Positions 16,608 to 25,722 are shown, counted from the first letter of the stretch. The stretch is 64,000 bases of DNA from Alsobacter sp045348435 (GCF_045348435.1 NZ_CP157484.1:682001-746000); one strand, 5' to 3'. Numbers and translations: made by a program. The notes: generated from the sequence alone by a model not told the origin.

Positions 16608-17816
16608 ATGAACATTCACGAATACCAGGCCAAGAGCCTGCTCAAAGAGTTCGGCGTTCCGGTCCCCAATGGCGTCCCGGTGCTCAAGCCCGAGGACGCG
16701 GAAGCCGCCGTGAAGCAGTTGCGCGGCCCCGTTTGGGTCGTGAAGTCCCAGATCCACGCCGGCGGGCGCGGCAAGGGCAAGTTCAAGGAGCCCGAGGCCG
16801 GCGACAAGGGCGGCGTGCGCCTCGCCCGCTCGGCCGACGAAGCCCGGCAGTTCGTGCGCGAGATGCTCGGCAAGACCCTCGTGACGGTGCAGACCGGCGA
16901 GAGCGGCAAGCAGGTGAACCGCCTCTACGTCGAGGACGGCTCGCTGATCGAGAAGGAGTTCTACCTCTCGATGCTGGTGGACCGCGCCACCGCGCAGGTC
17001 GCCTTCGTGGTGTCGACCGAAGGCGGCATGGACATCGAGGAAGTGGCCCACTCCCATCCGGAGAAGATCGTCACCTTCTCGGTCGACCCCGCCACCGGGA
17101 TCATGCCCCTGCATGGGCGCCGGGTCGCCAAGGCGCTGGGGCTGACGGGCGACCTCGCCAAGCAGGCCGAGGACCTCACGGCCAAGCTCTACCGGGCCTT
17201 CGTCGAGAAGGACATGGCGATGCTGGAGATCAATCCCCTCATCGTCACGCAGGACCAGAAGCTGCGCTGCCTCGACGCCAAGGTGAGCTTCGACGATAAC
17301 GCGCTGTTCCGCCACCAGGACGTGGCGGCGCTGCGCGACGAGACCGAAGAGGACGCCAAGGAGGTCGAGGCCTCCAAATACGACCTCAACTACATCACGC
17401 TGGACGGGACCATCGGCTGCATGGTGAACGGCGCCGGCCTCGCCATGGCCACCATGGACATCATCAAGCTCTATGGCGAGAGCCCGGCCAACTTCCTCGA
17501 CGTCGGCGGCGGCGCCACCAAGGAGAAGGTCACGGCGGCCTTCAAGATCATCACGGCCGATCCCAACGTGAAGGGCATCCTGGTCAACATCTTCGGCGGC
17601 ATCATGCGCTGCGACGTGATCGCGGCCGGCGTGGTGGCGGCGGTGCGCGACGTCGGCCTGCAGGTGCCCCTGGTGGTGCGCCTGGAGGGCACCAATGTCG
17701 AGCAGGGCAAGGAGATCCTCGCCGAGTCCGGCCTGAACGTCGTGTCCGCCGACGACCTCGACGACGCAGCGCAGAAGATCGTGGGGGCGGTCCGCACCGC
17801 CCGGGAGGCCGCCTGA
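16608..17816 (+). CDS. sucC: Succinate-CoA ligase beta subunit (ADP-forming)
   Basis: A 402-residue ATP-grasp protein beginning NIHEYQAKSLLKEFGVPVP. It carries QIHAGGRGKGKFKE (about residues 46-59), EINPLIVT (about 206) and GGIMRCDVIAAGVV (about 333-346). The GGIMRCD form and overall length match SucC rather than the malate-CoA ligase MtkA, whose equivalent text differs. With SucD it catalyses succinate + CoA + ATP to succinyl-CoA + ADP + Pi. It is not beside mdh or sucAB here, as would be usual in Rhizobiales, so it may be a second copy dedicated to this locus. It overlaps sucD by one base. Confidence 0.88.
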   Translation: MNIHEYQAKSLLKEFGVPVPNGVPVLKPEDAEAAVKQLRGPVWVVKSQIHAGGRGKGKFKEPEAGDKGGVRLARSADEARQFVREMLGKTLVTVQTGESGKQVNRLYVEDGSLIEKEFYLSMLVDRATAQVAFVVSTEGGMDIEEVAHSHPEKIVTFSVDPATGIMPLHGRRVAKALGLTGDLAKQAEDLTAKLYRAFVEKDMAMLEINPLIVTQDQKLRCLDAKVSFDDNALFRHQDVAALRDETEEDAKEVEASKYDLNYITLDGTIGCMVNGAGLAMATMDIIKLYGESPANFLDVGGGATKEKVTAAFKIITADPNVKGILVNIFGGIMRCDVIAAGVVAAVRDVGLQVPLVVRLEGTNVEQGKEILAESGLNVVSADDLDDAAQKIVGAVRTAREAA

Positions 17817-18700
17817 TGTCCGTCCTGATCGATTCCAACACCAAGGTCATCACCCAGGGCTTCACCGGCAAGAACGGCACCTTCCATTCCGAGCAGGCGA
17901 TCGCCTACGGGACCAAGATGGTCGGCGGCACGTCGCCCGGGAAGGGCGGCTCCACCCATCTCGGCCTGCCGGTCTTCGACACGGTGGCGGAAGCGCGCGA
18001 GGCCACGGGGGCGGACGCCAGCGTGATCTATGTCCCGCCGGCCGGCGCCGCGGACGCCATCTGCGAGGCCATCGCGGCGGAGATCCCGCTGATCGTCGCC
18101 ATCACGGAGGGCATCCCGGTGCTCGACATGGTGAAGGTCAAGCGCGCCCTCCAGGGCTCGAAGTCTCGCCTGATCGGGCCGAACTGCCCGGGCGTGATGA
18201 CGGCAGGCGAGTGCAAGATCGGCATCATGCCGGGCAACATTTTCAAGCGGGGCAATGTCGGCATCGTGTCGCGCTCCGGGACGCTCACCTATGAGGCGGT
18301 GTTCCAGACCAGCTGCGAAGGCCTCGGCCAGACCACCGCGGTGGGCATCGGCGGCGACCCCGTGAAGGGCACGGAGTTCATCGACGTGCTGGAACTGTTC
18401 CTGGCGGACCCGAAGACCGAGTCGATCATCATGATCGGCGAGATCGGCGGCTCGGCCGAGGAGGACGCGGCGCAGTTCATCGCCGACGAGGCCAGGCGCG
18501 GCCGCAAGAAGCCGATGGTGGGCTTCATCGCCGGCCGCACGGCCCCTCCGGGCCGCCGCATGGGCCACGCGGGCGCGATCATCTCGGGTGGCAAGGGCGG
18601 CGCCGAGGACAAGATCGCCGCGATGGAAGCCGCCGGCATCCGCGTGTCGCCGTCGCCCGCAAGGCTCGGCAAGACGCTCGTGGACGTGCTCAAGGGCTGA
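17816..18700 (+). CDS. sucD: Succinate-CoA ligase alpha subunit
   Basis: A 294-residue alpha chain with the CoA-binding N-terminus (SNTKVITQGFTGKNGTFHSE), GPNCPGVMTAGECKIGIMP near residues 121-139, and the phosphorylated histidine in RMGHAGAII (H251). Its ATG overlaps the sucC TGA, which indicates translational coupling. In this locus, succinyl-CoA could serve as a CoA donor that primes oxalate activation (inference), in addition to its TCA role. Two CTCTCCCC-type hairpins follow the gene before the second GntR regulator. Confidence 0.9.
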   Translation: MSVLIDSNTKVITQGFTGKNGTFHSEQAIAYGTKMVGGTSPGKGGSTHLGLPVFDTVAEAREATGADASVIYVPPAGAADAICEAIAAEIPLIVAITEGIPVLDMVKVKRALQGSKSRLIGPNCPGVMTAGECKIGIMPGNIFKRGNVGIVSRSGTLTYEAVFQTSCEGLGQTTAVGIGGDPVKGTEFIDVLELFLADPKTESIIMIGEIGGSAEEDAAQFIADEARRGRKKPMVGFIAGRTAPPGRRMGHAGAIISGGKGGAEDKIAAMEAAGIRVSPSPARLGKTLVDVLKG

Positions 18701-18709
18701 GCCCAAACC

Positions 18710-18832
18710 TCTCCCCGGAACGGGGAGAAGAGCCTGTGCTCGGGCTTGACCCGAGGGTGGCGCGCAGCGCCGGATGAGGGGAGCGGCGGAACCACCCCTC
18801 ACCCCAACCCTCTCCCCGTCCCGGGGAGAGGG
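18710..18832. repeat. Pair of CTCTCCCC/GGGGAGAG hairpin repeats
   Basis: Hairpin 1 has TCTCCCCG (18710-18717) against CGGGGAGA (18721-18728). Hairpin 2 has CCCTCTCCCC (18808-18817) against GGGGAGAGGG (18823-18832). They flank a CCGAGGGTGGCGCGCAGC stretch. Such paired elements are typical dispersed intergenic repeats in Rhizobiales; here they also lie where sucCD transcription should end. Confidence 0.7.
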
Positions 18833-18921
18833 AGCAGGCTGCGGCTCGTGGTTCGTCCGTGGAGCGAACCCGACCACAACCTCGCACTCGACAAACGCCT
18901 CTTCATCACCCACTTAAGGCG

Positions 18922-18933
18922 GGGCATATGCCC
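18922..18933. promoter_or_regulatory. Palindrome GGGCATATGCCC upstream of the second GntR gene
   Basis: A perfect 12-base palindrome 17 bases before the GTG start. It resembles the TTGGCATGCCAA element with AT inserted at the centre and G for T flanks. It may be an autoregulatory operator of the downstream gene; the evidence is position and symmetry only. Confidence 0.4.
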
Positions 18934-18950
18934 AAGATGGAGGTCATCTG

Positions 18951-19679
18951 GTGAAAGCTCCCGCCCGCTGGCCCGTAGCCGACGCGCCGGCGCCGGAACT
19001 CGTGCTTGAACGCTTCGCTCCTGAGCAGACCTTCAAGACGCGCGTTTATGGCGCGCTGAAGCAGGCCATCATCGGGATGGACATCTACGCCAGCAGCGAG
19101 CCGACCTGGATCGACGAGCGCCATCTCTCCGAGAGGCTGGGCGTGAGCCGCACGCCGGTGCGCGAGGCGATCGCGATGCTTGAGCAGGAGGGCTTCGTCA
19201 AATCCCTGCCTCGCCGCGGCATCATGGTGCTGCGCAAGACCAAGCGCGAAGTCATCGAGATGATCCAGGCCTGGGCGGCCCTGGAGAGCATGGCGGTCCG
19301 CTTGCTCATCGAGCGCGCCAGCGACGACGACATCGCCTCCCTGCGAAAGATCTTCAGCGGCTTCGACGACAGCCATAAGCCGGTCGATTTCCCGGGCGAG
19401 TACTCATCGGCCAACCTGGCGTTCCACCAGACGCTGATCCGCCTCTCCGGGTCGCGCCTGCTGGCCGATCTCACGGACAACCTCGTCCTGCACGTGCGCG
19501 GCATCCGCCAGATCACCATTGGCCGGGACGACAGGGCCACCCGCTCGATGGCCGACCACATGGGCATCATCGACGCGCTGGAGCGCCGCGACGTGGAGGC
19601 GGCCGAACGGCGCGCCCGCGACCATACCCTCGCGCTCGCCGCCTATGTGGAGGCGCACAGCGAGGGCATCTTCGACTGA
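18951..19679 (+). CDS. GntR-family (FCD) regulator, paralogue of the 11259 gene
   Basis: A 242-residue FadR-type regulator. The DNA-binding block DERHLSERLGVSRTPVREAI (about residues 48-67) and wing LPRRGIMVLRK are nearly the same as in the oxc-operon regulator, and the linker IQAWAALESMAVRL matches its IEAWAALESMAARL. The FCD domain has SSANLAFHQTLI and DHMGIIDALERRD. GGAGG lies at 18939-18943 before a GTG start. It is downstream of sucCD in the same direction. Two closely related regulators bracketing one catabolic locus suggests duplication with partial division of operators or ligands. The ligand is unknown. Confidence 0.88.
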   Translation: MKAPARWPVADAPAPELVLERFAPEQTFKTRVYGALKQAIIGMDIYASSEPTWIDERHLSERLGVSRTPVREAIAMLEQEGFVKSLPRRGIMVLRKTKREVIEMIQAWAALESMAVRLLIERASDDDIASLRKIFSGFDDSHKPVDFPGEYSSANLAFHQTLIRLSGSRLLADLTDNLVLHVRGIRQITIGRDDRATRSMADHMGIIDALERRDVEAAERRARDHTLALAAYVEAHSEGIFD

Positions 19680-19688
19680 GCCCCGGCG

Positions 19689-21101
19689 CTACACCGTCAC
19701 GACGCGCAGATTGTTCGTCGAACCGGCCTTGCCGAACGGCACGCCGGCGACCACCACGATGGCCTCGCCGGGCTTGGCGAACTCCACGGCCTTGGCCTGC
19801 GCCACGGCCTGGGCGACCATCTCCTTGTAGGTCGTGACGTCCTCCGACAGCACGCTGTAGGAGCCCCAGAGCAGCGCCAGCCGCCGCGCCGTCGCCTCGT
19901 TGGGCGTGATGGACAGAATGGGCATGAACGGGCGCTGCCGCGCGATGCGGGCCGCCGTCGTGCCGCTCGACGTAAAGGCCACGATCCCGGCGGCCCCGAT
20001 GGCGTTGGCGACCTCGGCGGCGGCCGCCGACACGGCGTGCTGGGGCAGCGGCTCCACGGCCGGGCGCAGGGCCTCGATGATCGGCGGATAGCTGCCGTGC
20101 TTCTCCGTGCGGGCGATGATGTGGTCCATCGTCTCGACCGCCTGCAGCGGATACTGGCCGGACGCGGACTCCGCCGAGAGCATCACCGCGTCGGCGCCGT
20201 CATAGATGGCGGTGGCGACGTCGGAGGCCTCAGCGCGCGTCGGCGTGGGCGCATTGATCATCGATTCCAGCATCTGGGTGGCGATGATCACCGGCTTGCC
20301 GGCGAGGCGGCAGAGCTTCACCAGGTCCTTCTGGGCGCCGGGCACGTCTTCCGGCGGGATCTCGACGCCAAGATCGCCGCGCGCCACCATGATGGCGTCG
20401 CAGAGCGACACGATGTCGTTGATGGACGCCAGCGCGGCGGGCTTTTCGATCTTGGCCATCACGCCGGCGCGCCCGCCGACGAGTTGGTGGGCGTCCATGA
20501 TGTCGGACGGGCGTTGCACGAAGGAGAACGCGACCCAGTCCACGCCCAGCTCGAGCCCAAAGGCGAGGTCTGCCTTGTCCTTCTCGGTGATCGGCGAGAG
20601 ATCGAGGAGCGTGTCGGGGATGTTGACGCCCTTGCGGTCGGTCACGGGGCCGCCGGTCACCACCTCGGCGTCGATGTAGTCGCTTCCCACGCCCGTGGCG
20701 ACGAGGCGCACCTTGCCGTCGTCGATCAGCAGCTTGTTGCCGGGCATGACGGCGTCGAAGATCTCCTTGTGGGGCAGGGGCAGCCGCGCCGGATCGTCGG
20801 AGGTCTTGGCCAGGACGAGGCGGATCGTCTGCCCGGCCTGGAGGATCACGCGGCCGCCCGGGACCGCGCCGAGGCGGATCTTCGGGCCCTGCAGGTCCTG
20901 CAGGATCGCGATCGGGTAGCCGAACTCCTGCTCGAGGGCCCGGATGATCCGATGGCGCTCGCGGTGGTCCTCATGGCTGCCATGGCTGAAATTGAGCCGG
21001 AAAACGTCCACGCCCGTCTCGAACAGCTTGCGGATCATGTCCGCGTCGGAACTGGCGGGTCCCAGCGTCGCAACGATCTTTGCGCGGCGGTTGCGTCTCA
21101 A
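19689..21101 (-). CDS. pyk: Pyruvate kinase
   Basis: A 470-residue pyruvate kinase. The N-terminal AKIVATLGPASS and FRLNFSHG precede the nucleotide/metal motif. The signature MAKIEKPAALASINDIV (about residues 215-231) has the catalytic lysine, followed by MVARGDLGVEIPPEDVP. The C-terminal allosteric domain (about 340-470) is complete. The enzyme converts phosphoenolpyruvate and ADP to pyruvate and ATP in lower glycolysis. It stands alone, convergent with the GntR gene nine bases away. Nothing visible ties it to oxalate metabolism apart from position. Confidence 0.95.
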   Translation of the reverse strand: MRRNRRAKIVATLGPASSDADMIRKLFETGVDVFRLNFSHGSHEDHRERHRIIRALEQEFGYPIAILQDLQGPKIRLGAVPGGRVILQAGQTIRLVLAKTSDDPARLPLPHKEIFDAVMPGNKLLIDDGKVRLVATGVGSDYIDAEVVTGGPVTDRKGVNIPDTLLDLSPITEKDKADLAFGLELGVDWVAFSFVQRPSDIMDAHQLVGGRAGVMAKIEKPAALASINDIVSLCDAIMVARGDLGVEIPPEDVPGAQKDLVKLCRLAGKPVIIATQMLESMINAPTPTRAEASDVATAIYDGADAVMLSAESASGQYPLQAVETMDHIIARTEKHGSYPPIIEALRPAVEPLPQHAVSAAAAEVANAIGAAGIVAFTSSGTTAARIARQRPFMPILSITPNEATARRLALLWGSYSVLSEDVTTYKEMVAQAVAQAKAVEFAKPGEAIVVVAGVPFGKAGSTNNLRVVTV

Positions 21102-21667
21102 GGCTGCCTCCTCGGTCGCGCCGTTTCAGGCGATTTGGATGCGCCCAACGGGCATCTCCCGATGCGTCGCGTCAAGGGCAATCGGTCCGATCGCACAGGC
21201 GGGAGGGGGCGAACCGGGGCGCCTGTCACGCGGGCGCCGCAGTCGGCGGGCGAGATGTCAGCTCTCCGCTACCAGAGAGCGAAGAGGACCGCCGACGCAC
21301 GTCGGCGCGCCGGGGCCGCTCGGGGATGGCGTCGACCTGGCTTGCGGCGGGGCCGGTCGACGAAAGAGGGCCCGGTGGGTCTCGTGACCAGGCGGTTCGG
21401 GAGAACGTAGACGTGGTGGAGACTCTTGGACCACTCTCCCTTGCTCAGAACCTGGCATCCCCCTCCAAGAGACTGAGAACCTGTCCGGTGGAGATCGTGG
21501 ACCGGACGCGCGCACAGAGGGTGTGAAGCGGTGGATCTCGTGCCCGCCCCTCTGACGCGATGAAAGGATGCAACCAAGCGCAACCTTCCACCATTCGGAA
21601 TCAAACCTATGCGACACGTTGGCGCACAGCTTAAGCTTGGCTCCTCCCTGCGAGATGGCGGCGGGGT
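21102..21667. other. Intergenic region without a recognised gene
   Basis: These 566 bases separate pyk and the chemoreceptor, both on the minus strand, so the region should contain the pyk promoter and the end of the chemoreceptor transcript. Short frames exist on both strands but none has family-like content or a convincing ribosome site. A TTGGACCACTCTC stretch near 21427 lies in its more AT-balanced part. No terminator stem with a T run was recognised. Confidence 0.6.
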
Positions 21668-24292
21668 TCAGGCCGCGAGGCTCCGTGCGCGCGGACGGGG
21701 GCCGCTCGCCCGCCCGCGCATCGCTGCGGCCTGCTCGGTCCGGAAATGCGCCACGAGGTCGTTGAGCTTGCCGATCTGCGAGGCGAGGGCCGTCGCCGAC
21801 GCGCAGCTCTCCTCCGCGAGGGCGGCGTTCTGCTGTGTCATGTCGTCCATGTGGGAGAGCGCCTGGCTCACCTCCGCGATGCCCACGGCCTGCTCCGTCG
21901 AGGCGTTGGAGATCTCCGCCACCGTGGACACCACCCGTTCGGTGGCTTCGACGATGCGCTCCAGCGTCGCGCCGGCGTTCTGCACCAGCTTCACGCCTTG
22001 CGAGACCTCCGAGGAGGTGGAATCGATGAGCCCGCCGATGTCCTTGGCGGCGGCGCTGGAGCGCTGCGCCAGCGTGCGGACCTCGGCCGCCACCACGGCG
22101 AATCCCTTGCCGGCGTCTCCCGCCCGCGCCGCCTCGACCGCCGCGTTGAGGGCGAGCAAGTTGGTCTGGAAGGCGATCTCCTCGATCACGGTGGTGATGT
22201 CGGTGATCTTCGTGGAAGCGGTCTCGATCCGCGTCATCGCCTCGATGGCCTGCCGGATCACGCTGCCGCCGTCCGCCGCGACGCCCTTGGCCTGCTCGGC
22301 CAGGTTCACGGCGGTCCGGGAGGAATCGGCCGACCCGCGGACGGAATGCGCCAGCTCCTCCGAATTGGCGCTCGTCTGCTCCAGCGCCGTGGCCTGTTGC
22401 TCGGTGCGCAAGGCGAGGTTCTGCGAACCGGCGTCGATCTCGCTCGCCGCCGCCGAAACGTCCGAGGCGGCGGTCTGGATGGTGGCCACTGTCGCGGCCA
22501 ACTGGCCGATGGTGGCGTTGATGCTCGCCTGCAACTCTCCGAGAACGCCGGAATGGGTTCCCGAGACGCTTCGAGTGAGGTCTCCCCCGGCGACGCCGGT
22601 CATCACGTCGGCGAAGTCCCGCACGGCGGTCTCGACCACCTCCGCCAGCCCGTTGAGGCCGTTCGCGAGTTCGCATGTGAAGCCGGTTTTGCCCGCCAGC
22701 GAGACGCGGCGGCTGAAATCCCCCGCGCTGGCGGCGGCGACCACCTGGGCGACCTCGATCTGACCGGCGAGGTCCGCCGAGACGTCGTGCCAGACGATGG
22801 CGTAGCCGACGCGGCCGCCATCGGGCGTGTGGATGGGGCTCTGGTCCAGGTGAACGACCGCGTCGCCGATCGTGAGCCGGGACTTTCGGGTCTTTCCGTC
22901 GTCGGACAGGGGCTCGAAACGCAGCTCGCCGGTGAAGCGGCTGAAGTCGATCGTCTGGCCCACCAGCGCCTCGACGGAGAAATCCCGCCGGCTGGCGCGA
23001 AAGAGCGGCTCGTGATGGGTGAGAAACTGCACCAGCACGCCGCTCATGAAGACGATCCGCTCTTCGACGTCGGTGATCATGATCATGGTCGAGGAGCCGT
23101 CGAGCGCCGCCGCGACGAGCTTGTTGCCGCGTCCCAGATTGCTGATCGCGCCCAGGGCGCGCGCCACTTCGCCGAATTCGTCCTTGCGCCCCAGGCAGGG
23201 GATGTCGACCTGCACCCAGCCTTCCTTGATCTGCCCGAGCGCGCGGGCGATCAGCGTGATCGGCTTGGCGAGGTTGCCGGTCAGCCCCCCGATCAGCAGG
23301 ATCGCAACCAGGCCGACCCCCAGCGTCGCCCAGAGAGCCAGCCGGTTGGCGCGCGCGCGGATGTCGGCCGTTTGCTTCTCGCCGGCCTTGAAGGCGTCCT
23401 GGGCCGCGGAGCCGAGCTCGGCCGTGAGCCGCTTCATGGCGTCGACGGACGAATCCATGGCCGCCACGGCCGCCCGTTCCCGCGCGGCGAGGCCGGTGGA
23501 GATGGGCAGCACGTGGGCGAGCATCTTGTCGAGCAGATTGTCGGCGAGCTGCAGCGACTGGCCGCGCTGCTTCTCGAAGATCGCCACCTTGGCTTCGCCC
23601 GAGGCGGCGTTGATCTGCCGCGCCGCGAGGTGAATCTTGTCATTCGCCTTGCCGTACTGGTCCATGAGGCGGGCCAGGACAGGATCGGCGGGCTTGTAGG
23701 CGCCCGCGAAGGCGGCGAAATCGCTCTTCGCCGCGTCGGCGTTGCCCGGGAAGGTCACGTCGAAGCGCGCAGACTGCTCCAGGGTCTCCACCCATTTCGC
23801 CGAGCGGTTTCCGAGCCAGAGGATATGGGCGAGGACGTTGACGCTGCGTCCCTGCAGGTCGAACTGATAGTGGAGGGCCTCCCTGTGCGCCGCCAGCGCG
23901 TCGGCCGCCTGTTTGCGGAATTCGGGAAGCCGGGCCTCGATCCTGCCGACGATCTCCTGGCCGCCGCTTTCGCCCTCCATCTCCTTCAGCGAGGCCACCA
24001 GGGACTCCAGCCGGCCGAGCTCGTTTTGGACCGGCGCGGGGTTGAACTCGGCCAATCTGTCGGAGCGCAGCGCCGCCTGGAGGTCCGCCGCCACGGTCTG
24101 GCTGGCCAGGCTGACCTCGCCGGCGGCCAGCAGCTTCGGCAGGTCGGCGCCGATCAGCCTGTCTGAGCTCGACGCCATCTCGGCCATGCCGAACCAGGAG
24201 ACGGCGTTCGGCGCCGACGCGAGGAGCGCCACGAGGACCAGGGCGCCGGAAAGTTTCGCTTTGATGGAATGAACGGACATCAGGGACGGCAT
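21668..24292 (-). CDS. Methyl-accepting chemotaxis protein with PAS-like domain
   Basis: An 874-residue chemoreceptor. A membrane segment near residues 12-32 and a second near 321-340 (LALWATLGVGLVAILLIGGL) bound a long helical sensor region. A HAMP-type linker follows (KPITLIARALGQI near 347), then a PAS-like region (about 395-520, LVAAALDGSSTMIMITD onward). The signalling hairpin centre EIAFQTNLLALNAAVEAARAG lies near 700, and the protein ends in an alanine/arginine-rich tail without a CheR pentapeptide. The ligand is unknown. The MPSLMSV start leaves MSV as an alternative ATG 12 bases later. The 24326 secreted protein just upstream on the same strand may be its partner. Confidence 0.9.
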   Translation of the reverse strand: MPSLMSVHSIKAKLSGALVLVALLASAPNAVSWFGMAEMASSSDRLIGADLPKLLAAGEVSLASQTVAADLQAALRSDRLAEFNPAPVQNELGRLESLVASLKEMEGESGGQEIVGRIEARLPEFRKQAADALAAHREALHYQFDLQGRSVNVLAHILWLGNRSAKWVETLEQSARFDVTFPGNADAAKSDFAAFAGAYKPADPVLARLMDQYGKANDKIHLAARQINAASGEAKVAIFEKQRGQSLQLADNLLDKMLAHVLPISTGLAARERAAVAAMDSSVDAMKRLTAELGSAAQDAFKAGEKQTADIRARANRLALWATLGVGLVAILLIGGLTGNLAKPITLIARALGQIKEGWVQVDIPCLGRKDEFGEVARALGAISNLGRGNKLVAAALDGSSTMIMITDVEERIVFMSGVLVQFLTHHEPLFRASRRDFSVEALVGQTIDFSRFTGELRFEPLSDDGKTRKSRLTIGDAVVHLDQSPIHTPDGGRVGYAIVWHDVSADLAGQIEVAQVVAAASAGDFSRRVSLAGKTGFTCELANGLNGLAEVVETAVRDFADVMTGVAGGDLTRSVSGTHSGVLGELQASINATIGQLAATVATIQTAASDVSAAASEIDAGSQNLALRTEQQATALEQTSANSEELAHSVRGSADSSRTAVNLAEQAKGVAADGGSVIRQAIEAMTRIETASTKITDITTVIEEIAFQTNLLALNAAVEAARAGDAGKGFAVVAAEVRTLAQRSSAAAKDIGGLIDSTSSEVSQGVKLVQNAGATLERIVEATERVVSTVAEISNASTEQAVGIAEVSQALSHMDDMTQQNAALAEESCASATALASQIGKLNDLVAHFRTEQAAAMRGRASGPRPRARSLAA

Positions 24293-24325
24293 CGAGGACC
24301 TCGCAGAAGAGAAGAATGGCTCAGG

Positions 24326-24850
24326 TCAGGACTTGGCCTTGATCTTCTTGAGGTGTTCGAGAACCTCGATCAGCTCGCCTTTGGCCTGTTCAAGCTCCTG
24401 CTTGTCGCCGGATGCTTTCCACGACACGATGTAGTCATAAGCGCGCGCCGGGTGGACGATGAGATCGATGTAGTTCCTGGTCATGCTGAACTGGTCCATG
24501 TCCTTCAGTGGACGGCCGATCGCGTCTCCGGCGACGCCCTCGTCGCCCCACTGGGCCTCGAGCTCATCCGGCTTCATGGCCTTCATGCCCGGAGTGGCCT
24601 TCACCGCATGGGCGATCAGGACGGCGTCGGCGGGGTTCGCCTTGGCGTATTCCTCGCAGGCCTCGATGCCCAGAGTCATGGCTTTCTCGAGCCGGGAAAG
24701 GCTCTTGGCGACATCCGGGAAAGAGCCGGCGACGAGCTCTTTGACCGTGTCTTTGGTGAGGGATTCGTAGCCGACCGCGTCCATGGCGGACGCGCCATGG
24801 GTCAGCAGGATGGCGAACAGCGACGACAGCGTGAGGCGTGCGACGGACAT
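24326..24850 (-). CDS. Secreted hypothetical protein, 174 aa
   Basis: A signal peptide (SVARLTLSSLFAILLTHGASA, cleavage after ASA near residue 22) precedes a small helical domain with the text ELVAGSFPDVAKSLSRLEKA and a C-terminal lysine-rich helix (VLEHLKKIKAKS). No named family is recognised. It is 33 bases upstream of the chemoreceptor in the same direction and probably forms an operon with it, so a periplasmic ligand-binding or accessory role is possible (inference). The ATG at 24850 is preferred to an upstream GTG-type extension because it places the signal peptide at the N-terminus. Confidence 0.65.
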   Translation of the reverse strand: MSVARLTLSSLFAILLTHGASAMDAVGYESLTKDTVKELVAGSFPDVAKSLSRLEKAMTLGIEACEEYAKANPADAVLIAHAVKATPGMKAMKPDELEAQWGDEGVAGDAIGRPLKDMDQFSMTRNYIDLIVHPARAYDYIVSWKASGDKQELEQAKGELIEVLEHLKKIKAKS

Positions 24851-25030
24851 GAGAGTTCCAGTTCGGCTTTGAGGGCGAACGACGTTCGCGGTTGCAAAGC
24901 CAAATCTGCACAATCTACGATTGATATTTGTTTAATAAGTAGGCGTAAGCATCAAAATTGACGTTCATTTCAGCTGCCGGAAGCAGCGCCGAATGGGCCG
25001 GATAAGGGAGATCCGCGCCTCTGGACGACG

Positions 25031-25055
25031 AAAACCCCGCGCAAGCGGCGCGGGG
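25031..25055 (-). terminator. Rho-independent terminator of the 25084 gene
   Basis: On the minus strand, CCCCGCGC and GCGCGGGG (arms 25048-25055 and 25035-25042) form an eight-pair stem followed by TTTTCGTCG. It lies 29 bases past the stop codon of the BA14K-like gene. Confidence 0.8.
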
Positions 25056-25083
25056 CTGTGGTCCTTCGGCCCAAGGCGGCCGA

Positions 25084-25722
25084 TCAGTCCTGGAACGTGT
25101 AGGCGAGCGGGATTCCGTCGGACGGCTGGGAAGAGGCTGCGACCGAGTCGATGCGGAAGACGCCGTCCCGGCGCAAGGCCTCGCGGCGCGGCGCCTCGTG
25201 CTGGATCGACCGACGCAGGGCGGCGGAGCGTGTCGCGCCGGGCCGGCACTCATGTGTCCGGCCGTCGAAGCCGCGATAGGTCTGCGTCCTAGCGTCATAG
25301 GTGCTGAAGCCGGTGCAGCCGGCGGCGCCCGGAGCAAAGCGCTGGGCCGTCCGCGTCGTGGCCGAAGCAGGCTTGGGGACCTCGCGCCGAGCCGAAGCCT
25401 TCTCGGGCGCGGCTGCGGTCTGCTGCGCCATGGCCGGGGGCGAGATGGAACCCGTCTCGATCTCGGCCGCGGCTTTGTCCTCGGCGCGGACCGGGGCCTC
25501 GGCGGCGGCCCTGACGGGCTGGGCCGGGGACGCGGCGGCCTTGCCGACGAAACCGGCGCGGACGGACTTCACCGCGATGGGCTGCCCGGGATTGTATTGG
25601 GGTCCGATCTTGGCCTGCTGCCCTGCGCTGCCGACTTGCGCCGGGTAATACAGGACGAGGCCGATGAATGCGGCGACAATGATTGCAGCTGCCGTGCTCA
25701 GAAGTGCAATGATTCGAAGCAT
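25084..25722 (-). CDS. BA14K-like membrane-anchored/secreted protein
   Basis: A 212-residue protein with an N-terminal hydrophobic anchor (IIALLSTAAAIIVAAFIGLVL cut at about residue 24), a long Ala/Pro/Lys-rich linker (about 60-135) and a C-terminal module. In that module, CTGFSTYDARTQTYRGFDG followed by RTHEC is like the CxxRFRSYDPxxGTYxGxDGxRHxC pattern of BA14K proteins. BA14K proteins are Rhizobiales envelope proteins with reported lectin-like or immunogenic properties. The two cysteines could form a disulfide. A terminator follows. The family assignment rests on the short C-terminal motif. Confidence 0.6.
   Translation of the reverse strand: MLRIIALLSTAAAIIVAAFIGLVLYYPAQVGSAGQQAKIGPQYNPGQPIAVKSVRAGFVGKAAASPAQPVRAAAEAPVRAEDKAAAEIETGSISPPAMAQQTAAAPEKASARREVPKPASATTRTAQRFAPGAAGCTGFSTYDARTQTYRGFDGRTHECRPGATRSAALRRSIQHEAPRREALRRDGVFRIDSVAASSQPSDGIPLAYTFQD

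Noticed and set aside
16608..18700. Malate-CoA ligase (mtkAB) of the serine cycle
   Set aside because: The length (402 aa) and the GGIMRCDVIA and QIHAGGRGKGKF forms agree with SucC. MtkA has a shorter protein with different text at these positions, and no hprA, mcl or sga genes are nearby.
21102..21667. Possible small gene between pyk and the chemoreceptor (minus frame with CQVLSKGEWSKSLHHVY)
   Set aside because: No ribosome site, no family resemblance and unusual codon choice. The frame may be chance.
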